Of a stretch of 6,474 nt of DNA, positions 1-5,136 are shown one piece after another (within the stretch, counting starts at the first letter, position 1; every line of letters begins with the position of its first letter). The DNA is from Granulicella sp. UBA5172 (GTDB taxonomy: Bacteria > Acidobacteriota > Terriglobia > Terriglobales > Acidobacteriaceae). The translations under genes were made by a program, and so were the position numbers. Location: positions 1 to 6,474 of the forward strand of contig DHWW01000143.1 of assembly GCA_002413385.1 (NCBI GenBank). The letters run 5' to 3'. The notes under the pieces were generated by a model, which had not been told where the DNA came from, searched no databases, and saw nothing but the letters and a program-made list of their open reading frames with translations.

Positions 1-1068
1 GGCGTCATCCAGATCTTCAACGTCGGGGCTGAGCGGATGATGGGCTACTCAGCCGCTGAAGTGATGAACAAGATCACGCCCGCCGACATCTCCGATCCGC
101 AGGAAGTGATCGCACGCGCGGCGGAGTTGAGTCTGGAGCTCGGAACACCGATTACGCCCGGCTTTGAAGCGCTGGTCTTCAAGGCATCCCGCGGGATCGA
201 AGATATCTACGAGCTGACCTACATCCGCAAGGATGGCAGCCGATTCCCAGCCGTTGTATCAGTGACGGCGCTGCGCGATGCGCAAAACACCATTATTGGC
301 TACCTGCTGATCGGCACCGACAACACGGCGCGCAAGCAGGCGGAAGAGGCCCTGCTACGCAGCGAAATGCTCGCCAGCGCCGGGCGCATGGCGGCCAGCA
401 TCGCCCACGAGATCAACAACCCGCTTGAGGCGATGATGAACACCCTGTACCTGGTCCGCATGACGGGTCCGCTGCCTCAGGCTGCTCTCGAATATCTCGA
501 TATCGCGGATGGGGAGCTGATGCGTATCGCGCATATCACCCGTCAGACGCTGGGGTTTTATCGTGAATTTTCGGCAGCCACGAGTAACTCCGCGTCCGGC
601 CTGATTGACTCGGTCGTCAGTCTGCTGCAGGCGAAGATCAAAGCGAACGGAGCCAGGGTTGAGCTGCAAGGCGATAAGCACCTTCGGGTGATGGGCATCG
701 CAGGGGAACTGCGGCAGGTGATGGCGAATCTGCTGGCAAATAGCCTGGATGCGATTGGCAAGAATGGCCGGATCGTCCTGCGAGCGTCTGACTCGGTTGA
801 TCCAAACGACGGTAGCAGCCGCGTCCGGATCACGGTCTCGGACTATGGGCACGGCATGGCACCAGCCACAACCAAACATATCTTCGACCCTTTCTTTACG
901 ACCAAGGGCTCCGTCGGTACGGGCCTTGGTTTGTGGGTGTGCAAGCAACTCGTCGAAAAGAATGGTGGGGAGATCAAGGTTCGGTCCAACGTGGATGGAA
1001 TGCGCCGCGGAACGACGTTTTCCATGCTCCTTCCAGGAGTCGCGGCACAGCCTGTAGGAGTCAACTAG
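1..1068 (+). CDS. PAS-domain sensor histidine kinase, 5'-truncated by the window edge
   Basis: The reading frame is open from the first base (G-V-I-Q-I-F-N-V-G-A-E-R) and runs into a typical PAS domain, so the true start lies upstream; the ATGs at 37-42 are internal. Numbering codons from base 1, a PAS/PAC module covers about 1-115. A short linker leads to the HisKA dimerisation domain, with the H-box ASIAHEINNPLEAM and phospho-accepting His136 (406-408). The HATPase_c domain follows: N-box NLLANSLDAI (243-252), G1 DYGHGM (281-286), F-box FDPFFTTK (295-302), G2 GTGLGLW (306-312). All catalytic boxes look intact, so it should autophosphorylate His136 and pass phosphate to a response regulator. 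No membrane segment is visible in this part and no receiver domain is fused at the C-terminus. No partner regulator lies downstream, so any partner is upstream or unlinked. The signal sensed cannot be told from sequence. The downstream aroK unit has its own promoter. Confidence 0.93.
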   Translation, partial: GVIQIFNVGAERMMGYSAAEVMNKITPADISDPQEVIARAAELSLELGTPITPGFEALVFKASRGIEDIYELTYIRKDGSRFPAVVSVTALRDAQNTIIGYLLIGTDNTARKQAEEALLRSEMLASAGRMAASIAHEINNPLEAMMNTLYLVRMTGPLPQAALEYLDIADGELMRIAHITRQTLGFYREFSAATSNSASGLIDSVVSLLQAKIKANGARVELQGDKHLRVMGIAGELRQVMANLLANSLDAIGKNGRIVLRASDSVDPNDGSSRVRITVSDYGHGMAPATTKHIFDPFFTTKGSVGTGLGLWVCKQLVEKNGGEIKVRSNVDGMRRGTTFSMLLPGVAAQPVGVN

Positions 1069-1096
1069 AAGCTGGCTGCATCAAAATGCCGGCTAC

Positions 1097-1125
1097 TTGC
1101 CACAACTCCGACTTAGCGCTACTAT
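1097..1125 (+). promoter_or_regulatory. Predicted sigma70-type promoter of the aroK leader
   Basis: TTGCCA (1097-1102) and TACTAT (1120-1125) are separated by exactly 17 bases. Each hexamer is close to the housekeeping consensus (TTGACA, TATAAT). Transcription would start about 7 bases after the -10 box, near 1131-1134, which is at or just before the ATG of the leader ORF at 1134. The site lies in the gap after the histidine kinase stop and is the best promoter match seen between that gene and aroK. It is a prediction from consensus only. Confidence 0.6.
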
Positions 1126-1133
1126 CAATTTCG

Positions 1134-1217
1134 ATGAACATGCACCCCACCTCCGGCCGATTTACCTATTGCTACTGGTATCCACCAGCGGCCCGGCGGC
1201 GTTGTGCGCTTCTCTGA
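1134..1217 (+). CDS. Putative aromatic-amino-acid leader peptide of aroK (attenuator ORF)
   Basis: This is a 27-codon ORF, ATG 1134 to TGA 1215-1217, with a second in-frame ATG at 1140. Codons 10-16 (1161-1181) read F-T-Y-C-Y-W-Y: five aromatic residues in seven, covering Phe, Tyr and Trp. It sits between a consensus-like promoter and an intrinsic terminator, 108 bases upstream of shikimate kinase. Known leader peptides such as those of trp and phe operons have the same design: a short ORF rich in the regulated amino acid before a terminator. The likely role is to sense charged aromatic tRNAs by ribosome stalling. No Shine-Dalgarno sequence precedes the ATG, and the predicted RNA start falls at or just before it, so translation may be leaderless. 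The ORF could be chance, but the codon cluster, gene context and RNA folds all agree. Confidence 0.72.
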   Translation: MNMHPTSGRFTYCYWYPPAARRRCALL

Positions 1218-1280
1218 TTTACCCACGAGAACCCAACCAATCACCGAGCCGCAGCCCACAGGGTCTGCGGTTTTTCTTTT
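1153..1280 (+). promoter_or_regulatory. Candidate transcription attenuator with alternative RNA folds
   Basis: Four segments fit the classical 1-2-3-4 scheme. Segment 1 (1153-1159, CCGGCCG) can pair with segment 2 (1189-1196, C1194 bulged), enclosing the aromatic codons; a small inner hairpin CTGGT/ACCAG (1175-1179 with 1184-1188) stacks on it. The 3' end of segment 2 (1196-1200, GCGGC) can instead pair with 1248-1252 (GCCGC), the 5' arm of the terminator (segment 3). That fold is supported inside by GTTG/CAAC (1201-1204 with 1234-1237) and TTCTC/GAGAA (1210-1214 with 1227-1231). Segments 3 and 4 form the terminator. A ribosome stalled at 1161-1181 would cover segment 1 and free the 3' end of segment 2, favouring read-through into aroK. 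Pairings were found by eye; the 2:3 outer helix is only 5 bp, so the antiterminator is less secure than the terminator. Confidence 0.55.
1249..1280 (+). terminator. Intrinsic terminator between leader peptide and aroK
   Basis: CCGCAG-CCC (1249-1257) pairs with GGG-(T)-CTGCGG (1261-1270): nine base pairs with one bulged T and an ACA loop. It is followed at once by TTTTTCTTTT (1271-1280). This is a strong rho-independent terminator on the plus strand. It ends 45 bases before the aroK ATG and downstream of aroK's apparent promoter, so it is positioned as a conditional attenuator. It would also stop read-through from the histidine kinase. Confidence 0.88.
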
Positions 1281-1325
1281 GCCCACAACCCCATCCACTT
1301 CCACCAGAAGCCCCCGGAGACGACA

Positions 1326-1949
1326 ATGAGTACAGCCACTCTCGACATGCCAACCAAACCTAAAACCCGCACAGATCAAACCCTTGCAGGACGCACAGTC
1401 CCGGCTGGACGAGCAGCCCTTGACCGCCTCGTTTTCACCGGTTTCATGGGCTCCGGCAAGACCTCCGTCGGCTCGCTCGTCGCAGACCGGCTCGGCTGGC
1501 GCTTCCTCGATCTCGATCACGAGATCGAACTCCGCCACAACCGCACCGTCCCCCAGATCTTCGCCGAAGACGGCGAGGCCCACTTCCGCCATCTGGAGTC
1601 AGCCACGCTGGCGTCGCTGCTGGGCCAACGCCATGTCGTGCTCGCCCTCGGCGGCGGCGCTCCTGAAGAGTTGGGCAACCGTCTGCTCCTCGAACAGACA
1701 CCACACACCGCCGTGGTTTACCTCGCAGCACCGTTCGCAACACTGCTCGACCGCTGCCATCAGCAGGCCATCGACCCTGCCGCCACGGCTCGTCCCAACC
1801 TCGCAGATCTCACAGCCGCTGAGCGGCGCTTCCATCTGCGCCGCACCCACTACGAGCGCATCGCCGCGCACACCATCGACACGTCCTCCCTGACGATCGA
1901 GCAAATCGCCGACGCCGTCCTCGACCTTCTCCCCACCGGAGCCCAATAA
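1326..1949 (+). CDS. aroK: Shikimate kinase
   Basis: This 207-residue cytosolic enzyme phosphorylates shikimate to shikimate-3-phosphate with ATP, the fifth step of the shikimate pathway to Phe, Tyr and Trp. The Walker A/P-loop GFMGSGKTS spans 39-47 with Lys45. The LDLD motif (61-64) supplies the D-x-D that contacts Mg2+ and shikimate. F-R at 87-88 and the GGG at 109-111 match the shikimate-binding site. Arg156 in ARPNL is the lid arginine, and RRTHYER (172-178) is the conserved Arg/Tyr helix. About 33 residues precede the core, longer than in typical AroK (about 170-190 aa). GGAGA at 1316-1320, 5 bases before the ATG, supports this start. No other aro gene adjoins it. Regulation is probably by the upstream aromatic leader and terminator. 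The stop at 1947-1949 is followed in the same frame by a beta-lactamase remnant. Confidence 0.95.
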   Translation: MSTATLDMPTKPKTRTDQTLAGRTVPAGRAALDRLVFTGFMGSGKTSVGSLVADRLGWRFLDLDHEIELRHNRTVPQIFAEDGEAHFRHLESATLASLLGQRHVVLALGGGAPEELGNRLLLEQTPHTAVVYLAAPFATLLDRCHQQAIDPAATARPNLADLTAAERRFHLRRTHYERIAAHTIDTSSLTIEQIADAVLDLLPTGAQ

Positions 1950-2129
1950 CCAGGAGCACCCGCTACCAACGACATCGGTCTGATCACCCTCCCCGACGGA
2001 CGGCAACTCGCGATCGCCGTCTTCGTCACCGACTCCACCGCCAACGAAGCTACCCGCGAAAAAATAATCGCCCAGATCGCCAGAGCTGCCTATGATGCAG
2101 GTAGGCGGACAGGGCATCCCGTCCGCTAA
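1950..2129 (+). pseudogene. C-terminal remnant of a class A beta-lactamase
   Basis: The frame from 1950 to the TAA at 2127-2129 encodes 59 residues without a start codon. From 1962 it reads A-T-N-D-I-G-L-I-T-L-P-D-G-R-Q-L-A, followed by A-V-F-V-T-D-S-T-A-N-E-A-T-R-E and then I-A-R-A-A-Y-D-A. This is the final strand and helix of class A serine beta-lactamases (the ATND.G.I.LPDGR..A.AVFV.DS segment after the KTG box). The catalytic SxxK, SDN and KTG motifs that should lie upstream are absent, because aroK occupies that space. The fragment is therefore dead as an enzyme. It is in frame with aroK and starts directly after the aroK stop, so readthrough would append it. Its last codons run through a hairpin and are probably not part of the original C-terminus. 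A deletion joining the two genes is the simplest explanation. Confidence 0.82.
2105..2126 (+). terminator. Strong hairpin at the end of the aroK/beta-lactamase remnant region
   Basis: GCGGAC (2105-2110), one bulged A, and GGG (2112-2114) pair with CCC (2118-2120) and GTCCGC (2121-2126) around a three-base CAT loop, giving nine GC-rich pairs. No T-run follows (TAAGTCAAAG), so it does not meet the intrinsic terminator rule. It may protect a 3' end or help factor-dependent termination of the aroK transcript. Function is inferred from position only. Confidence 0.4.
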
Positions 2130-2166
2130 GTCAAAGCAGCCAGCCGATTTGCCTCTCCCGGCATCC

Positions 2167-2208
2167 AAAGGAGAGCATTCGTGAATCGCGTAAGGAGTGT
2201 GCCCGCTG
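2167..2208 (+). promoter_or_regulatory. Ambiguous translation-start region of the AI-2E family gene
   Basis: Two Shine-Dalgarno-like sites are present. AAAGGAG (2167-2173) sits 7 bases before GTG 2181, but that GTG opens a different frame that ends at TGA 2340-2342 after 53 codons. AAGGAG (2192-2197) directly abuts, and overlaps by one base, the only standard in-frame start GTG 2197. It lies 8 bases before an in-frame CTG at 2206. The membrane-protein frame has a stop (TAA) at 2191-2193, so it cannot begin further upstream. Either a CTG start, an inefficient GTG, or an indel relative to relatives near 2181-2210 is implied. Confidence 0.5.
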
Positions 2209-3324
2209 TCCCTCGAGCCCTACCAGTCGAACGCCGCAGAAGAGAAGGCGGCGCAGTCCGCGACGGTGCGCGGCTACATCCTGTTCACCTTCGCCGTTGC
2301 CCTCGCCCTGGCCCTCGTCTGGCGGCTGCGTTCGGTCCTTGAACTGGTGTACGTCAGCGCTCTCTTCGCCGTTGTCCTGATGCCCATCGTGCAGAACATC
2401 ATGAGTCTGCGGATACGCAACTGGTCGCCCTCCCGTCCCGTTGCCGTCGTGACGCTGGTCCTCTCTGTCTTCGGCGTCCTCGCGCTGTTCCTCATCGTCG
2501 GCATTCCCCCCGTCATGCACGACGTCCAGCACTTCGCCGCCGATCTACCCCGCCGCATCCCCGGCGTCATTGCGCACCTCAAGCACCTGCCCATGGCAGA
2601 TAAGTTCGGTTTCGACTCTCTCGCCGAAAAGGGTGAAAGCGTCATCTCCTCCACTGCGGAGTATCTGCTGGCAAGCGCTCCGCTGTGGCTGGCTCGCATC
2701 TTCGACCTCTTCACGGCCTTCTTCCTTTGCATCTACTTCATGCTCGAGGGCGAGTTCGTCTACTACTACATGCTCTCGTTCTTCCCCGCCGAATCGCGCG
2801 AGCGCCTCGCCAAAACGCTCGTTGTTGCCGAACTTCGCATGAGCCGCTGGCTGATTGGCCAGTGCGCGCTGATGCTGATCCTTGGCGTCTGCAGCACCAT
2901 CGTCTTCGCCTTCCTGCATGTGCACTACTTCTTCCTTCTGGGCGTCCTCATGGGCCTCTTCAATATCATTCCGGTGGCCGGCGGCATCGTCACCATCGCT
3001 CTCGCAGCCGCCGTCGCTGCGTCCGATTCCTGGGCCAAGATGGCCGCCGTCCTCATCTTTTACGCCATCTACGTCCAGATCGAAAACGGCTTCCTCACGC
3101 CCCGCATCATGCGCAGCCGGGTCAACCTCATGGGACTTTCGGTGCTCATTGCGCTGCTGGTCGGTGCTTCCCTCGCCGACGCGGTCGGAGCTCTGGTTGC
3201 CGTTCCCACCGCCGCCCTCATCGCCGTCATCACGGACGAGTACCTGGTCCAGAAGGATGCGGATGCGCAGGCTGCCCTCGAAGCGGCGAACCGGGCAGCT
3301 GCCGAAACCGCGACTGAGGCATGA
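2197..3324 (+). CDS. AI-2E family transporter (PerM/YdiK-like membrane protein)
   Basis: The 375-residue polytopic inner-membrane protein has the layout of the AI-2E transporter (formerly UPF0118/PerM) family. Hydrophobic segments lie near 26-43, 47-66 and 82-102. A soluble stretch follows at about 105-160, then segments near 163-184 and a cluster from 218 to 345. The motif N-I-I-P-V-A-G-G (256-263), the E-N-G-F-L-T-P-R stretch (296-303) and the C-terminal G-L-S-V-L-I-A-L-L-V-G-A with D-A-V-G-A-L-V-A-V-P-T-A (about 313-339) are family hallmarks. Length is normal. Some members export AI-2 or act as sodium/proton antiporters; the substrate here is unknown. The tail (about 352-375) is Ala/Glu-rich. 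The start is uncertain: GTG 2197 abuts its AAGGAG, and CTG 2206 is better spaced. The stop overlaps the next ATG by four bases (ATGA), indicating translational coupling. Confidence 0.88.
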   Translation: MCPLSLEPYQSNAAEEKAAQSATVRGYILFTFAVALALALVWRLRSVLELVYVSALFAVVLMPIVQNIMSLRIRNWSPSRPVAVVTLVLSVFGVLALFLIVGIPPVMHDVQHFAADLPRRIPGVIAHLKHLPMADKFGFDSLAEKGESVISSTAEYLLASAPLWLARIFDLFTAFFLCIYFMLEGEFVYYYMLSFFPAESRERLAKTLVVAELRMSRWLIGQCALMLILGVCSTIVFAFLHVHYFFLLGVLMGLFNIIPVAGGIVTIALAAAVAASDSWAKMAAVLIFYAIYVQIENGFLTPRIMRSRVNLMGLSVLIALLVGASLADAVGALVAVPTAALIAVITDEYLVQKDADAQAALEAANRAAAETATEA

Positions 3325-3767
3325 ATCAAGGCCCCGGCGGCATATTGAGCACCAACCATAACGGCTCGCATGATCGCACCTTCGGTTCGTCCCTCATCTC
3401 CCCGGTGCGATTCCCTCACCCTGGGCTGCAACTCGGCCTCGGGGGCCGCTGGTGGGATGACCACAAGGTCGTCAAGAAGCTCAACCTCAGCCCCAGCCAG
3501 CAGCAACGAATGGACAGCATCTTCGAGGCCAACAAGCCCACGCTCGTCACCCTCTATTCCAACCTCCTGCGCGAACAGACTCGCCTCGCCTCCATCCCCC
3601 CCGGCGATCTCCAGGACGAAGCCAAGGTCTTTGCCGCAATCGATCGCGTCGCCCGGGCCCGCAGCGATCTGGAGAAGGAGAACGTCCACATGCTTCTCCA
3701 GGTCCGCCAGCAGCTAGACCCACAGCAATTGCAATTGCTCGATGAGCAGATCGCCAGGCTGCACTAG
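3321..3767 (+). CDS. Spy/CpxP-like (LTxxQ-type) small helical protein, no signal peptide
   Basis: The 148-residue product has a charged alpha-helical region from about 44 to the end. It contains K-L-N-L-S-P-S-Q-Q-Q-R-M-D-S-I-F, matching the L-T/S-x-x-Q pattern of Spy, CpxP and related 'heavy-metal resistance' periplasmic proteins. Long amphipathic helices follow, ending in a second, similar L-D-P-Q-Q-L-Q-L-L-D-E-Q. Family members are usually exported and bind misfolded envelope proteins or metals. Here residues 1-43 are Gly/Ser/Asn/His-rich with no hydrophobic core, so no signal peptide is visible and localisation is doubtful. Its ATG overlaps the stop of the AI-2E family gene, so it is probably translated by coupling from one mRNA. 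The unrelated N-terminus may be a replaced export signal. The family call rests on motif and helix pattern; the function here is not established. Confidence 0.68.
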   Translation: MNQGPGGILSTNHNGSHDRTFGSSLISPVRFPHPGLQLGLGGRWWDDHKVVKKLNLSPSQQQRMDSIFEANKPTLVTLYSNLLREQTRLASIPPGDLQDEAKVFAAIDRVARARSDLEKENVHMLLQVRQQLDPQQLQLLDEQIARLH

Positions 3768-3788
3768 CCAGGCAAAGCGCCCACTGCG

Positions 3789-4859
3789 CTACTCTGCCAC
3801 CGTCAATCTCCACGTCGTCATGCTCTTATAGACTTCACCCGGCTTCAGCACCGTGCTCGGAAACCCGGCATGATTAGGCGCATCTGGAAATCCCTGCGTC
3901 TCCAGGCAAAATCCACTTCGCTGCACATACGGCGCGCCCGCCTTGCCCACCAGCGTCCCATCCAGAAAATTACCTGAATAAAACTGGACTGCCGGCTCTG
4001 TGGTCTCGACGAGGAGCACTCTCCCATGGCGCGGCTCAACCACCTTTGCCGCCGGCCTAAGTTCGCCCGCCTTACCGCGCACCATAAAGTTGTGGTCATA
4101 GCCACGCCCAAACTTCAGCTGCTGATCGTCCTCGCCAATCCGTGCGCCAATCGCTGCGGCCTTGGTAAAGTCGAACGGCGTTCCCGCCACTGCGGCAATC
4201 TCTCCGGTAGGAATCGCCGCAGCATCCGCCACCGGCGTATAAAAGTCCGCGTCCAGCGTCAACTCCTCATCGAGAATCGTCCCGCTGCCCTCGCCCGCAA
4301 GGTTAAAGTACGTATGATTCGTCAGGTTCACCACGGTCGTCTTATCCGTCGTCGCAGAGTATGCAATCCGCACCGTCTCTCCCCGCAGCGTGTACCGCAC
4401 GTGCGCGGTGAGCGTCCCCGGGAAACCCTGGTCGCCGTCCGCGCTGACCAGCTTAAACTCCACGCCGTCCGGCACCACCTCCGCGCTCCAGTTGTGGCGA
4501 TCGAACCCCACCACGCCGCCATGCAGCATGTTCGCGCCGTTATTGATGGTCGTCTGCACGGTCTCTCCGTCGAGCACAAACCGTCCTCGCGCAATCCGGT
4601 TCGCAAACCGTCCCGCAATCGTCCCAAGGTACGCATTCTTGTTCTCGACATATGGCGTCAGGGTGTCATACCCCAGCGCCACATCGGCCATACGGCCCTC
4701 ACGGTCCTTCGACCGCAGCGCCACCACGCGCGCCCCATACGTGATCAGCCGTAACTCCACAGCCGAACTCGTCAGCGTAAACATCTCGACGATGCCACCA
4801 TCCACCAACGTCCCAAACTTCTCACAACTCACCGACGTGCTCGCAACATCATTCAACAT
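3789..4859 (-). CDS. galM: Aldose 1-epimerase (mutarotase)
   Basis: The 356-residue enzyme interconverts alpha and beta anomers of aldoses such as galactose and glucose, feeding the Leloir pathway. All expected active-site positions are present when compared with characterised GalM: Arg88 in GRFANRIARG, His113 in MLHGG, His182 in NHTYFNL, Asp255 in GYDHNF and the catalytic base Glu320 in CLETQGFPDAPN. Length suits the family. I prefer the ATG at 4859 (M-L-N-D-V) with GGGAG just upstream. A GTG at 4892 would add 11 residues that do not look conserved and would also lack a clear ribosome site. No signal peptide is evident, so it should be cytosolic. The gene is convergent with the Spy-like gene (stops 21 bases apart) and divergent from the fragment at 4942. 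No other galactose gene is nearby, so the physiological sugar is inferred only from the family. Confidence 0.95.
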   Translation of the reverse strand: MLNDVASTSVSCEKFGTLVDGGIVEMFTLTSSAVELRLITYGARVVALRSKDREGRMADVALGYDTLTPYVENKNAYLGTIAGRFANRIARGRFVLDGETVQTTINNGANMLHGGVVGFDRHNWSAEVVPDGVEFKLVSADGDQGFPGTLTAHVRYTLRGETVRIAYSATTDKTTVVNLTNHTYFNLAGEGSGTILDEELTLDADFYTPVADAAAIPTGEIAAVAGTPFDFTKAAAIGARIGEDDQQLKFGRGYDHNFMVRGKAGELRPAAKVVEPRHGRVLLVETTEPAVQFYSGNFLDGTLVGKAGAPYVQRSGFCLETQGFPDAPNHAGFPSTVLKPGEVYKSMTTWRLTVAE

Positions 4860-4941
4860 AGACTCCCAGAATAACCCCAAGCCCGCGACCACGCACCGTC
4901 AGCGAGCCAGCCTCCCGTCCTATACTTCGGAGAACCCCGCT

Positions 4942-5088
4942 ATGCGACCGCCCGAGCTCATCTGCGTCCTGCTTCCCCTCGCGCACGCCTCTTATCCCTC
5001 CCCCGCACAGACCACCCACCAAGCTCCGCCCGCCCAAAGCCTCAGCGTCTCCGTCGACGAAGTTATCCTCACCTTCCCCACCGCATAA
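4942..5088 (+). pseudogene. Truncated N-terminus of a secreted (VWFA-related type) protein
   Basis: ATG 4942 follows GGAGAA (4929-4934) at good spacing and opens a 48-codon frame ending at TAA 5086-5088. Residues 1-17 resemble a weak secretion signal (M-R-P-P-E-L-I-C-V-L-L-P-L-A-H-A). A Pro/Ala/Gln-rich linker follows, then S-L-S-V-S-V-D-E-V-I-L-T-F. That last segment resembles the first beta strand of the acidobacterial VWFA-related domain (TIGR03436-like), which normally continues with a D-x-x-G-x-x-V/I-x-D-L stretch. Here it stops. The bases after the TAA up to the next gene (5089-5136) do not continue the expected domain, so this looks like a gene head left by a deletion. It could be a genuine small exported protein, but nothing else supports that. 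The family call is from memory of the motif and is tentative. Confidence 0.5.
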
Positions 5089-5136
5089 ACTGGCTTTCAC
5101 CGCAATCGATCCGTATCACCGCTCAGGAGTTTTGCC

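Noticed and set aside
355..948. Minus-strand open frame (197 codons) across the histidine kinase
   Set aside because: It lies wholly antisense to intact HisKA and HATPase motifs, with no ribosome site or family resemblance.
1070..1094. Hairpin AGCTGGC/GCCGGCT just after the histidine kinase stop, as an intrinsic terminator
   Set aside because: Seven pairs with one wobble and an 11-base loop, but no T-run follows. It may be incidental; the real terminator is at 1249-1280.
1134..1325. T-box or metabolite riboswitch as the explanation for the aroK leader terminator
   Set aside because: No T-box consensus bulge sequence or specifier-loop layout was seen, while a short ORF with clustered aromatic codons explains the terminator directly.
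1326..2129. A functional AroK-beta-lactamase fusion protein
   Set aside because: A TAA stop separates the two parts and the beta-lactamase part lacks all catalytic motifs.
4026..4754. Plus-strand open frame (242 codons) opposite galM
   Set aside because: The product is Arg/His-rich with no domain, and it is a shadow of the clear aldose epimerase on the other strand.
4860..4892. Upstream GTG start at 4892 for aldose 1-epimerase
   Set aside because: The extra 11 residues look unlike the family, and the ATG at 4859 has a GGGAG just upstream.
4921..4926. TATACT as the -10 box of a promoter for the fragment at 4942
   Set aside because: No matching -35 box was found at the proper distance, and the implied RNA start would remove the Shine-Dalgarno sequence at 4929-4934.
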